Assembly (NCBI GenBank): GCA_963792885.1
Contig: CAWBXX010000009.1
Span: forward strand, 1 to 64,000
Length of the DNA stretch: 64,000 nucleotides
Direction of reading: 5' to 3'
Source: DASWJZ01 sp963792885
Lineage (GTDB): Bacteria > Pseudomonadota > Alphaproteobacteria > Rhizobiales > Afifellaceae
Shown: positions 8,195 to 16,269 of the stretch, piece after piece
Numbering within the stretch: the stretch's first letter is position 1
Layout of the letters: every line of letters begins with the position of its first letter
Position numbers and translations under genes: made by a program
Notes under the pieces: model-generated
What the model was told of the DNA's origin: nothing
The model's database searches: none
Seen by the model: the letters and a program-made list of their open reading frames with translations, nothing else

Positions 8195-9009
8195 GCTCCG
8201 GGGACCCAATCGTCGAACTGCGCAACGTATCCAAGCGCTTCGGCTCGGTGATCGCGCTCGAAGACATCTCGCTCAAGGTGCAAAGCGGCGAGGTCTGCTG
8301 CCTGCTCGGCGACAACGGCGCCGGCAAATCGACGCTGATCAAAATCCTTTCCGGAGTTTTCCGCCCCGACGCTGGGGAGGTTCTGCTCGAGGGCCGACCG
8401 ATCCATTTCTCGAGCCCGCGAGACGCTCTCGATCGTGGCATCGCCACTGTCTACCAGGACCTTGCGACCGTTCCGCTGATGTCAATCATGCGGAACTTCT
8501 TCATGGGGCGCGAGCCGGTGAAGGGATGGGGGCCCTGGCAGCGCTTCGACCGGCGCTTCGCGAACGCCGTCACCAATGAGGAGATGGGGAAGATCGGCAT
8601 CCGCATCCGCGATCCTCACCAGGCGGTCGGAACCCTTTCGGGAGGCGAGCGCCAGTGCGTAGCGATTGCGCGCGCGGTCTATTTCGGTGCGCGTGTGCTC
8701 ATTCTCGACGAACCGACCTCTGCGCTCGGCGTCAAACAGGCGTCGCTGGTACTGCGCTACGTCGCCCAAGCCCGCGCCGACGGCCTCGCGGTGATCCTGA
8801 TCACGCACAACGTCCACCACGCCTATCCGGTCGGTGACCGCTTCATGCTCCTCAATCGCGGCCGCTCGATGGGTTTCTTCGCCAAGAGCGAGGTCACGCG
8901 TGAGGAGGTCACAACGATGATGGCGGGCGGCGCGGAGCTCCGCGATCTTGAAGAGGAGCTCGCGGGTATAACGCCGACGCGGCCGGAGGCGGGAGCGGCG
9001 GCGCGATAG
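8191..9009 (+). CDS. Sugar ABC transporter ATP-binding protein, single domain
   Basis: This 272-residue ATPase powers the importer. Walker A is GDNGAGKST near residue 45, the signature is LSGGERQ near 150, and Walker B is VLILDEPTSALG near 170, followed by the H-loop ITHNVHHAY. Ribose-class importers usually carry a double ATPase of about 500 residues; this single-domain form matches the FrcA type, as does the gene order. The start is ATG 8191, overlapping the permease stop by four bases, so translation is coupled. The signature has ERQ where most ABC proteins have QQQ or QRQ; this is common in the FrcA group. Sugar unknown. Confidence 0.88.
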   Translation: MSSGDPIVELRNVSKRFGSVIALEDISLKVQSGEVCCLLGDNGAGKSTLIKILSGVFRPDAGEVLLEGRPIHFSSPRDALDRGIATVYQDLATVPLMSIMRNFFMGREPVKGWGPWQRFDRRFANAVTNEEMGKIGIRIRDPHQAVGTLSGGERQCVAIARAVYFGARVLILDEPTSALGVKQASLVLRYVAQARADGLAVILITHNVHHAYPVGDRFMLLNRGRSMGFFAKSEVTREEVTTMMAGGAELRDLEEELAGITPTRPEAGAAAR

Positions 9010-9054
9010 CCGGGTCGCGGTGGCGCGTCTCGGGCGGCCGCCAACGAGACGTGG

Positions 9055-10305
9055 CTACGCGTCGACCTTTAGGTCGAATTTCTGAGCATCAACCGGCTTT
9101 GCGTCGCGCAGGTCGGCCTGGTCAGCGGGCAGCCCGCCGAGCACGACGCGAGCGGCGACGCCGATATTGTGCACGATGTCGGCGATCTCCTTTTCACTGT
9201 GCTCCGGATGGGTCGCGACCATCACTGTGCGATTGAGGATTTCCAGAGACCGCGCGCACATGTCCTTCGAGTAGGCCTTACGGCACTCGGCGTTGGCGGG
9301 CATCAGATAGGGGTTCATCGCCGGATGTGCTGCGCCGGCGCCCATCAGCACTTGGTCCCATTCGGTATAGGTGTGGCGGCCGGTCTTGCCCACGACGACG
9401 CTCGGGAAAATCTTCACGAAGCGGTCGGCCGCGTCGGTCGAGGGAAGGGTGTACATGACCTGCGTCGAGCAGTCGTGGTCGGGACTGTTCATTGGGGCGC
9501 GGCGAAGGCCGAGATTGTCGAGCGATGCCGTGCCGGCGAGGATCGTCTTCTTCTCCGCGCGCATCGCAGAGATCATGCCGTCGAGGCGGTCGAGCTGAAC
9601 GTTCAGCATGGCGCCCATCAGTTCCGAAGCGCGCGCGCCGTTCGACGAGAAAGGTTTGTCGGCGTCGTTGCGGCCGTGCCAGTAGAAATGACAGGGGTCG
9701 ATCGAGCAGCGCACACGCTCCGCCAGCCGGTCGTCGTTCACCGACACGCCGCCGCCTTCGCCCGACGTCATGTTCTTGTAGTAGTTGAAGCTGAATGCGC
9801 CGATGTGACCGATCGAGCCGAACTTCCGCCCCTCGTAGCTGCCGCCGACGCCTTGGCAGGCATCCTCGATGACGATCAGGCTGCGACGTTCGGCGATCTC
9901 CATGATGGCATTCATGTCGCAAGCCGCGCCCCACATATGTACCGGCACGACGGCCTTCGTGCGCGGGCTGATCGCGTCCTCGACCGCCTGCGGGTCGATG
10001 GTGACGCTCTCGTCGACCTCGACGATGACCGGAATCGCGCCGACCGAGAGAACCGCGGTCGCGGTCGCCATGTAGGTGTGAGCCGGTATTAGAACTTCGT
10101 CGCCTGGGCCAAGTCCGACGGCTGCCATCGCCGCGGCAAGCGCCTGTGAGCCGCTCGCGCCGAGCGCGAAGTGCTTGACGCCGAGATATTTCGCATAGCG
10201 CGCCTCGAACCGATCGCACTCTCCGCCGACGCCATATCGAAAGAGGGTGTGGTCGCGGATCACCTTCGTGATGGCGTCGATTTCTTCCTGGCCGGCGATG
10301 TACAT
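9055..10305 (-). CDS. DegT/DnrJ/EryC1/StrS-type sugar aminotransferase
   Basis: This 416-residue PLP enzyme belongs to the family that aminates keto sugars, inososes and related cyclic ketones. Visible features are GASGSQALAAAM near 50 (phosphate contact), IPAHTYMATATAV near 73, VIEDACQGVGGSYEG near 146 with the PLP-nitrogen Asp, and FSFNYYKNMTSGEGG near 172 with the Schiff-base lysine. It is convergent with the sugar ABC operon, only 45 bp from the ATPase stop. It lacks the sugar-nucleotide neighbours expected for O-antigen synthesis. Beside a deacetylase and a sugar importer, a role in amino-sugar or aminocyclitol metabolism is plausible, but the substrate is inferred from context only. Confidence 0.82.
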   Translation of the reverse strand: MYIAGQEEIDAITKVIRDHTLFRYGVGGECDRFEARYAKYLGVKHFALGASGSQALAAAMAAVGLGPGDEVLIPAHTYMATATAVLSVGAIPVIVEVDESVTIDPQAVEDAISPRTKAVVPVHMWGAACDMNAIMEIAERRSLIVIEDACQGVGGSYEGRKFGSIGHIGAFSFNYYKNMTSGEGGGVSVNDDRLAERVRCSIDPCHFYWHGRNDADKPFSSNGARASELMGAMLNVQLDRLDGMISAMRAEKKTILAGTASLDNLGLRRAPMNSPDHDCSTQVMYTLPSTDAADRFVKIFPSVVVGKTGRHTYTEWDQVLMGAGAAHPAMNPYLMPANAECRKAYSKDMCARSLEILNRTVMVATHPEHSEKEIADIVHNIGVAARVVLGGLPADQADLRDAKPVDAQKFDLKVDA

Positions 10306-10432
10306 GACGGTCCCTCCCGACGAGACGGTGTTCGGCCGGGAACTCTAGTGCAGAAGACGTGTATCCCGCAAACCGATCGCCGGTGAGTGTGGTCGCCTGA
10401 GTGCCTCTCGCAATTTCAAGGATTCCTGGGTC

Positions 10433-12115
10433 TCACCGCTGCTTTTCGCGCCAGGCCGGGTCGATCCAGGGCTCGACGTTGGAGGCCGGCAGCGGCGGGC
10501 GCCCGAGGATCATGTCGGCGGCCTTCTCCCCTACCATGATCGAGGGGGCGTTGATGTTGCCGTTGGTGATCTCCGGGAAGATCGAGGAATCGGCGACGCG
10601 CAAGCCTTCGGTCCCGATCACACGGCACTCGGAGTCGACCACGCTCGTCACGTCCTCAACCGCTCCCATGCGGCATGTGCCGCAAGGGTGATAGGCGCTC
10701 TCGACGTTCTCGCGCACAAAGTCATCGAGCTCCTCGTCCGATTGCGCAGTTTCGCCGGGCATGATCTCGGCGCCGCGATACCCTGCGAGCGGGGCCTGCC
10801 TGAATATCTCGCGCGTCAACCGGATCGCGGCGCGGAAGTCGCGCCAATCCTCGTCGTGGCTCATGTAGTTGAAGCGTATCGCCGGCGCTTTGTCGGGCGC
10901 CGGCGATTTCAGCCGTACTTCGCCGCGCGAAGGCGAGCGCATCGGGCCGACATGCGCCTGGAAGCCGTGGGCCGTTGCGGCGGCGCGACCGTCGTAGCGC
11001 ACCGCGGCGGGCAGGAAGTGGAGCTGCAGATCGGGGTAGGGGACACCGGCAGCAGAGCGGATGAAGGCGCAGGCCTCGAAATGATTGCTGCTGCCGAGCC
11101 CGCTTCCGAGAAGAAGCCATTCGAGCCCGATCTTCGCGCGCGCAAGAAGGCCGAGATGGGCGTTCAGCGTGATCGGCTGCAGGCACGCCTGCTGCACGTA
11201 GACTTCGAGATGATCCTGCAGGTTGCCGCCGACCCCCGGCCGGTTGGCGACGACCTCGATCCCGTGCGCGCGAAGATGCTCGGCCGGGCCGATTCCCGAG
11301 AGCATCAGGAGCTGCGGCGAATTGAACGCGGAGGCGGCGAGAATTACTTCCTTGCGGGCGCGAAGCGTTTCGACATGACCCCAGCGGCTCACGACGACGC
11401 CGACGGCTTTCCGCCCTTCGAAGACTATGCGCTCGGCGCGCGTCCCTTTGCGGAGCGAAACGTTCGGGCGCTTCAGCGCGGGCTTCATGTAGGCGTTCGC
11501 CGTCGACCAGCGGCGGCCCTTCCAGACCGTCATCTCCATCGGGCCAAAGCCTTCCTGCTTGGTGCCGTTATAGTCGGCGGTGAAGGGATAGCCGGCCTCG
11601 ACGCCGGCGTCGGTGAAGGCGCGGTAGAGCGGGTTGGTCATCTTGCCGCGGGTCACGTGAACCGGCCCGTCCTTTCCACGCCAGCCCTCCGCCCCATTGT
11701 CGGAATGGGCGCCGCTGCCGTTCAGGTGCGCGGTCTCCATGCGCTTGAAGTAGGGGAGCACGTCCTTGAAGGCCCAGCCCTTGGCGCCGGCCGCCTCCCA
11801 GCGGTCGAAGTCCGCCGCGTGGCCGCGCACGAAGACCATGCCGTTGATGGAGGAAGAGCCGCCGACCACTTTTCCGCGCGGCGCGGCGAGGCGCCTTCCA
11901 CCGAGACGCGGCTCGGGCTCGCTCCGGTAGCCCCAGTCATAGGCGCGCATGTTCATCGGGATCGAGAACGCCGCCGGCATCTGGATGAGCGGGCCGAAGT
12001 CACTGCCTCCGAACTCTATGACGAGCACGGTGTTCTTGCCGTCATCGGAGAGCCGATAGGCGAGCGCGCAGCCGGCCGAGCCGGCGCCAATCACGATGTA
12101 GTCGGCCTCATGCAT
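10433..12115 (-). CDS. betA: Choline dehydrogenase (GMC oxidoreductase)
   Basis: The 560-residue GMC flavoprotein oxidises choline to betaine aldehyde at the membrane. The N-terminal FAD fold is YIVIGAGSAGCALAYRL (residues 5-21). PRGKVVGGSSSINGMVFVRG near 80 is GMC signature 1, and SAFNSPQLLMLSGIGPAEHL near 260 is signature 2. The C-terminal ESAYHPCGTCRMG near 475 carries the catalytic histidine, and ADSSIFPEITNGNINAP near 515 the second FAD contact. Assignment to choline, rather than another alcohol, rests on its eight-base overlap with betI and the adjacent choline importer. No betaine aldehyde dehydrogenase (betB) or choline sulfatase (betC) lies next to it, so the second oxidation step must be encoded elsewhere. 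Confidence 0.88.
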   Translation of the reverse strand: MHEADYIVIGAGSAGCALAYRLSDDGKNTVLVIEFGGSDFGPLIQMPAAFSIPMNMRAYDWGYRSEPEPRLGGRRLAAPRGKVVGGSSSINGMVFVRGHAADFDRWEAAGAKGWAFKDVLPYFKRMETAHLNGSGAHSDNGAEGWRGKDGPVHVTRGKMTNPLYRAFTDAGVEAGYPFTADYNGTKQEGFGPMEMTVWKGRRWSTANAYMKPALKRPNVSLRKGTRAERIVFEGRKAVGVVVSRWGHVETLRARKEVILAASAFNSPQLLMLSGIGPAEHLRAHGIEVVANRPGVGGNLQDHLEVYVQQACLQPITLNAHLGLLARAKIGLEWLLLGSGLGSSNHFEACAFIRSAAGVPYPDLQLHFLPAAVRYDGRAAATAHGFQAHVGPMRSPSRGEVRLKSPAPDKAPAIRFNYMSHDEDWRDFRAAIRLTREIFRQAPLAGYRGAEIMPGETAQSDEELDDFVRENVESAYHPCGTCRMGAVEDVTSVVDSECRVIGTEGLRVADSSIFPEITNGNINAPSIMVGEKAADMILGRPPLPASNVEPWIDPAWREKQR

Positions 12116-12695
12116 CGGCGCGGCGGAGGGCTTCGAAGATGGCGTCCTCGACCAATCGCGCTGCGCCGTCCGGATCCGGTTCGGCGTCGGCCAGCGAGCG
12201 GCGGATCCACAGCCCGTCGATCAGCGCCGCAGCGGTCTCGGCGATGCGGAGCGCTTGCGCGCGCGTCGTAATCTCGCCGAGCGGGTGAAGCAGGTTGCTC
12301 TCAAGCCGCCGGTGGTAGATGCGGAGCAGCCGCCGCGCCTCGGGGTCGGTCTGCGCCTGCCCGTAGAACGCCAGCCAGGCGGAGATCACCGCCGGGCGGA
12401 ACTGGCACGCCGCGAAATTCCCGCGGATCACAGCTGCAAGGCGCTCGTGCGGGGTTCGCGCCTCGGCGAGCCGAGTCTGGATTTCCTCGCCGAGCTCGGT
12501 CAGCAGGTGGCGCATCGTGGCGAGGAGAAGCTGGTCCTTGCCGCCGAAATAGTGATGCGCGAGAGCCGGCGAGACGCCGGCGCGCCGGGCGATCTCCACC
12601 ATCGTCACCTGGCCCATCCCGCGGTCGTGAATCGTGTCGATCGCCGCGGCGATAAGCGCTTTCCGGCGTACCGGCTCCATTCCAATTCGGGGCAT
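12108..12695 (-). CDS. betI: TetR-family choline-responsive repressor BetI
   Basis: This is a 195-residue repressor, the same length as enterobacterial BetI. It begins MPRIGMEPVRRKALI, the typical BetI opening. The helix-turn-helix is near residues 30-50 (VEIARRAGVSPALAHHYFGGKDQLL), and the ligand domain holds SAWLAFYGQAQTDPEARRL and AALIDGLWIRRSL. I chose the ATG at 12695 over one at 12749 because family members start here and because the longer form would place the operator inside the gene. It precedes and overlaps betA by eight bases. It should repress betIA and probably the divergent cho operon when choline is absent. Confidence 0.9.
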   Translation of the reverse strand: MPRIGMEPVRRKALIAAAIDTIHDRGMGQVTMVEIARRAGVSPALAHHYFGGKDQLLLATMRHLLTELGEEIQTRLAEARTPHERLAAVIRGNFAACQFRPAVISAWLAFYGQAQTDPEARRLLRIYHRRLESNLLHPLGEITTRAQALRIAETAAALIDGLWIRRSLADAEPDPDGAARLVEDAIFEALRRADA

Positions 12696-12733
12696 GCGGG
12701 ACCTCCGGGATTCCGGGCGTCGAGTACCGGTTT

Positions 12734-12753
12734 TTGATTGGCCGATCAATCAA
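12734..12753. promoter_or_regulatory. Probable BetI operator, TTGATTG-N6-CAATCAA
   Basis: A perfect seven-base inverted repeat with a six-base spacer lies between the divergent betI and choX genes. It starts 38 bp upstream of the betI start and ends about 100 bp upstream of the choX start. The TTGATTG half-site closely resembles what I recall of the enterobacterial BetI site. One dimer here could control both directions. The match is by eye; binding is inferred. Confidence 0.65.
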
Positions 12754-12856
12754 GATAAGCTTGCCACGCTCTACCATTGATGTTTCGATGGTTGAAGCGT
12801 GCGGCTTTCGGCGGCGGGGCGGCCAGCCGCGCATTTCATGTCCGAGGGAGACTTCA

Positions 12857-13795
12857 ATGCAGGTATTTATCAAGGGTTGTGCGCTCGCGGCGCTCGCCTT
12901 CGCCGTCTCGGCGGGCTCCGCGGCGGCGCAGGATTCGGAGAGCTGCAAGACCGTCCGCTTTTCCGACGTCGGCTGGACCGACATCACCGCAACGACCGCG
13001 GTCTCCTCCGTCGTCCTGAAGGCGCTCGGCTACGATCCGGAGGTGCAGGTGCTCTCCGTGCCGGTCACCTACGCTTCGCTCAAGAACAAGGACATCGACG
13101 TCTTCCTCGGCAACTGGATGCCGTCCATGGCGGCCGACGTGCAGCCCTTCCTCGACGACAAGTCGGTGGAGCAGCTACAGCCGGCGAATCTCGAGGGCGC
13201 GGGCTACGGCCTCGTGGTGCCGACCTATGTCGCCGATGCCGGTGTGAAGAGCCTGACCGATGTCGGCAAGTTCGGCGACAAGTTCGACCACAAGATCTAC
13301 GGGATCGAGCCTGGCAACGACGGCAACCGCATCGTGCTCGGCATGATCGACGACAAGGCGAACGGGCTCGACGGCTTCGAGCTGGTCGAATCCTCAGAGG
13401 CGGGCATGCTGGCGCAGGCCCAGAAGGAGATGAAGGACCAGGGCTGGATCGTCTTCCTCGGCTGGACGCCGCATCCGGTGATGGGCGAGATGGCGATAAC
13501 CTACCTCGACGGGATGGGCGATTCCGGCTTCGGCGCCGCAACCGTCTTTACAAATGTCCGCGCCGGCTACGTCGGCGACTGCCCGAACGCCGGCAAGTTC
13601 ATCAGCAATCTGAAGTTCTCATTGTCCATGGAGAACCACATCATGGACGAGATTCTGAAGGGGACCGACGCCGAAGAAGCGGCAACGGCTTGGCTCAAGG
13701 CGAATCCCGACGTCGTCTCGCCCTGGATCGACGGCGTGACGACCTTCGACGGCGGCGATGCGATGGCCGCGGTCAAGGCTTCGCTCGGTACGTGA
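12857..13795 (+). CDS. choX: Choline ABC transporter substrate-binding protein
   Basis: This 312-residue periplasmic protein has a signal peptide (MQVFIKGCALAALAFAVSA, cleavage after SAAA near 22) and an OpuAC-type quaternary-amine binding domain. RFSDVGWTDITATTAV, FLGNWMPSM and VFLGWTPHPVM carry the tryptophans that form the aromatic box around the trimethylammonium group in ChoX. GYVGDCPNAGKFI with its cysteine is also ChoX-like. ATG 12857 is chosen because it begins the signal peptide and follows GAGGGAGA. It is divergent from betI and heads choXWV. It captures choline in the periplasm for oxidation by BetA. Confidence 0.88.
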   Translation: MQVFIKGCALAALAFAVSAGSAAAQDSESCKTVRFSDVGWTDITATTAVSSVVLKALGYDPEVQVLSVPVTYASLKNKDIDVFLGNWMPSMAADVQPFLDDKSVEQLQPANLEGAGYGLVVPTYVADAGVKSLTDVGKFGDKFDHKIYGIEPGNDGNRIVLGMIDDKANGLDGFELVESSEAGMLAQAQKEMKDQGWIVFLGWTPHPVMGEMAITYLDGMGDSGFGAATVFTNVRAGYVGDCPNAGKFISNLKFSLSMENHIMDEILKGTDAEEAATAWLKANPDVVSPWIDGVTTFDGGDAMAAVKASLGT

Positions 13796-13802
13796 CGTAG
13801 CC

Positions 13803-13835
13803 GCCGAGGCCCGCTCTTCAAAGGCGGGCCTCGGC
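13803..13835 (+). promoter_or_regulatory. Strong hairpin between choX and choW
   Basis: Twelve-base arms GCCGAGGCCCGC (13803-13814) and GCGGGCCTCGGC (13824-13835) are perfect complements with a nine-base loop, followed by GCTTTC. It starts 8 bp after the choX stop and ends about 50 bp before choW. With only a short T run it is best read as an mRNA-stabilising or partial terminator structure that keeps ChoX more abundant than the membrane parts. Confidence 0.6.
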
Positions 13836-13884
13836 GCTTTCAGGTGCGGGGGCGTGGCGGGAGCGGCGCGCCCGGGGAGAGCGC

Positions 13885-14736
13885 ATGGAGAAGTGGTTCA
13901 CCGCCTACAAGATTCCGGTCGGCCTTTGGGGCAAGGAATTCTTCAATTTCCTCACCACCTGGCTGGACTGGTTCTTCAATGGACTCTCGACCGGCATTTC
14001 CGACGTGCTGAAGGCGATGATCGACGTGCTCCTTTGGCCGCCGCCCATCGTCATCGTCGCCCTCGTCGCCACACTCGCTTGGTTCCTGCACCGCTCGTGG
14101 GCTTTGACTCTCGGCGTCGCGCTCGGCCTCCTCTACATCCTGAACCAGGGCCTCTGGAAAGAGACCATGGAGACGCTGGCGCTGGTCATCGGGTCGGCTG
14201 CCGTCGCAATGGGAATCGGCGTGCCGATCGGCATCGCCGCGGCGCACCGCGAATGGCTTTTCAAGCTGCTTCGCCCGGTGCTCGACCTGATGCAGACGTT
14301 GCCGACCTTCGTCTATCTCATACCGGCACTGGTATTGTTCGGGCTCGGACTCGCGCCCGGCCTCATCTGCACCGTGATCTTCGCGGTCCCGGCGCCGATT
14401 CGCCTCACGCATCTCGGCATCACGACCGTGCCGAGCCAGCTGATCGAGGCCGGCGAGGCTTTCGGCGCAACCAGGCGCCAGCTGCTCTGGAAAGTGGAGC
14501 TTCCCGCAGCATGGCCCTCGATCATGGCCGGGCTCACGCAGTGCATCATGCTCTGTCTGTCGATGGTGGTCATCGCAGCGCTGATAGGCGCGAACGGGCT
14601 TGGCAAGCCGGTGGTCAGAGCGCTGAACACCGTCAACATCCCGATGGGGATCGAAGCCGGCCTTGCCATCGTCGTGCTCGCCATCGTTCTCGACCGTGTC
14701 TGCCGCATCGGCGACGCGCCGAGCGATCGGAAGTGA
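13885..14736 (+). CDS. choW: Choline ABC transporter permease
   Basis: This is a 283-residue inner-membrane permease of the ProW/OpuAB class. An amphipathic N-terminal region (WLDWFFNGLSTGISDVL) precedes membrane segments from about residue 50. The family core is VPIGIAAAHREWLFKLLRPVLDLMQTLP-like, and the ATPase-docking EAA loop is QLIEAGEAFGATRRQLLWKVELPAAWPSIM near 190-220. It is the second gene of choXWV, 89 bp after choX and 7 bp before choV. A dimer with two ChoV subunits would form the channel. The substrate is inferred from ChoX and the bet genes. Confidence 0.87.
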   Translation: MEKWFTAYKIPVGLWGKEFFNFLTTWLDWFFNGLSTGISDVLKAMIDVLLWPPPIVIVALVATLAWFLHRSWALTLGVALGLLYILNQGLWKETMETLALVIGSAAVAMGIGVPIGIAAAHREWLFKLLRPVLDLMQTLPTFVYLIPALVLFGLGLAPGLICTVIFAVPAPIRLTHLGITTVPSQLIEAGEAFGATRRQLLWKVELPAAWPSIMAGLTQCIMLCLSMVVIAALIGANGLGKPVVRALNTVNIPMGIEAGLAIVVLAIVLDRVCRIGDAPSDRK

Positions 14737-14743
14737 CCCGGCG

Positions 14744-15940
14744 ATGAGCGAGACGGTCGTCGCTTTCAAGAATGTGGACATCGTCTTCGGCCAGAAGGCG
14801 GCGGAAGGTCTGGCGCTCCTCGACAAGGGCATGACGCGGAACGAGATCCTCGCTGAATGCGGCGCGGTGCTCGGCGTGGCCGACGCCTCGCTCGACGTGG
14901 GCGAGGGCGAGATCACGGTGCTGATGGGGCTTTCCGGCTCCGGCAAATCAACTCTTATGCGCGCGGTGAACGGCCTGAACCGGCCGGCGCGTGGGACCGT
15001 CCTCGTCAAGGACGAGGACAAGATGGTCAACGTCGTGACCTGCGACGCGAACGTGCTCCGCAACATCCGCATGCGGCGCGTGGCCATGGTATTCCAGCAG
15101 TTCGCGCTCCTCCCCTGGCGCACGGTCGCGGAGAACGCCGGGTTCGGGCTGGAGCTTGCGCGTGTCCCCGAAGCAGAGCGGCGCGAGCGCGTCATGAAAC
15201 AGCTCGAGCTGGTCGGGCTGACGCCGTGGGCGGAGAAATACGCGCAGGAGCTTTCTGGCGGCATGCAGCAGCGCGTCGGCTTGGCGCGCGCCTTCGCCAC
15301 CGACGCACCGATCCTTCTCATGGATGAGCCGTTCTCGGCGCTCGATCCGTTGATCCGCACGAAGCTCCAGGACGAGCTCCTTGAGGTGCAGAAGGAGCTC
15401 AAGCGCACGATCATATTCGTCAGCCACGATCTCGACGAGGCGCTCAAGATCGGCACCCGTATCGCCATCATGGAATCGGGGCGCATCGTCCAATACGGCC
15501 CGCCGCAGGACATCGTGCTGAACCCTGCGAACGACTACGTGCGCGACTTCGTTGCCCACATGAACCCGCTGAACGTGCTCCGGGCGCAGGAGATCATGAC
15601 TCCGTTCGCGGCGCTGCCACAGGGTGCTGCGAACGGTGAGGCACGGATCGACGACGATCTAACGCTGACGGAAGCCGGAGTGGCGCGGCGACGGGGCCAG
15701 AGCGCCCCGATCATGGCCCTCGACGAGGTGGGGCATGCCCCCGAGAGCGCCTTCATCGCGGTTCCACGGGAGACGCCGCTCCGCGTCATGATCGACGCGC
15801 GGCTCAAGCACGCGGGGCCCTTCGTGGTGCGGGAGGAGGGCATGATCAAGGGGCTGATCCGCGACGACGACCTTTTCCGCTGCCTAACCAGCGCTCCCGG
15901 CAACGGGGCTACCCAGGAGCCGGAGGCCGGGCCGACGTGA
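14744..15940 (+). CDS. choV: Choline ABC transporter ATP-binding protein
   Basis: This 398-residue ATPase is of the ProV/OpuAA class. The N-terminus FKNVDIVFGQKAAEGLALLDKG is typical of quaternary-amine importers. Walker A is GLSGSGKST near residue 67, Q-loop MVFQQFALLPW near 118, signature ELSGGMQQR near 167 and Walker B ILLMDEPFSALDP near 190. The C-terminal 100 residues match the regulatory CBS region but are poorly conserved (RVMIDARLKHAGPFVVREEG, LIRDDDLFRCL), so osmotic gating as in OpuA is uncertain. It starts at ATG 14744, 7 bp after choW. Last gene of the choline operon. Confidence 0.88.
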   Translation: MSETVVAFKNVDIVFGQKAAEGLALLDKGMTRNEILAECGAVLGVADASLDVGEGEITVLMGLSGSGKSTLMRAVNGLNRPARGTVLVKDEDKMVNVVTCDANVLRNIRMRRVAMVFQQFALLPWRTVAENAGFGLELARVPEAERRERVMKQLELVGLTPWAEKYAQELSGGMQQRVGLARAFATDAPILLMDEPFSALDPLIRTKLQDELLEVQKELKRTIIFVSHDLDEALKIGTRIAIMESGRIVQYGPPQDIVLNPANDYVRDFVAHMNPLNVLRAQEIMTPFAALPQGAANGEARIDDDLTLTEAGVARRRGQSAPIMALDEVGHAPESAFIAVPRETPLRVMIDARLKHAGPFVVREEGMIKGLIRDDDLFRCLTSAPGNGATQEPEAGPT

Positions 15941-15985
15941 GCCCTGAGATTCGTTCCGGAATCGCCGCTAAGCTGCCCCTGGGCA

Positions 15986-16014
15986 TTGACAATCCGGGCT
16001 CGGCCTCCCTATGT
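15986..16014 (+). promoter_or_regulatory. Probable housekeeping promoter for rpmJ
   Basis: A perfect -35 box TTGACA (15986-15991) is followed after 17 bases by CTATGT (16009-16014), a form of -10 common in alphaproteobacteria. A transcript starting near 16021 would have a leader of about 40 bases before rpmJ. Identified by eye. Confidence 0.55.
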
Positions 16015-16061
16015 GCGGCGCTTGGAATTTTGACGCGCCGGCGGCGCGCGGGAACAGCCTC

Positions 16062-16187
16062 ATGAAGATCAAGAATTCGCTCAGGTCGCTCAGGGCCCGG
16101 CACCGCGGAAACCGCCTGGTCCGCCGCAAGGGCCGCGTCTACGTCATCAACAAGACGCAGAAGCGCTTCAAAGCCCGCCAGGGCTGA
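16062..16187 (+). CDS. rpmJ: 50S ribosomal protein L36, 41-residue form
   Basis: The 41-residue product begins MKIKNSLRSLRARHRGNR and continues with VRRKGRVYVINKTQKRFKARQG. It is very basic, as expected for a protein that binds 23S rRNA. It has none of the Cys/His zinc ligands of the 37-residue L36, so it belongs to the zinc-free (YkgO-like) class with the extra C-terminal tail, which is usual in alphaproteobacteria. It stands alone with its own promoter upstream, not in the spc operon. Confidence 0.92.
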   Translation: MKIKNSLRSLRARHRGNRLVRRKGRVYVINKTQKRFKARQG

Positions 16188-16269
16188 GCTGGGCACCGGC
16201 TCGCCTGGGTCACGCCAAATCAATCGATCGCGTTTTGACGCCGTCGGCTGGCAGGCCTATCCTGTCGGC

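Noticed and set aside
7099..9009. A single 636-residue permease-ATPase fusion
   Set aside because: The middle third is Arg-rich nonsense; the true permease end and ATPase start are clear in the expected frames. The long frame results from one extra base.
10688..12271. Long open frame opposite betA
   Set aside because: High GC keeps antisense frames open. The sequence is Arg/His/Val-rich with no domain, and the minus strand encodes a complete GMC enzyme.
13840..15513. 557-codon minus-strand frame opposite choW-choV
   Set aside because: Shadow of two well-conserved transporter genes; low-complexity Arg/Ser composition and no motif.
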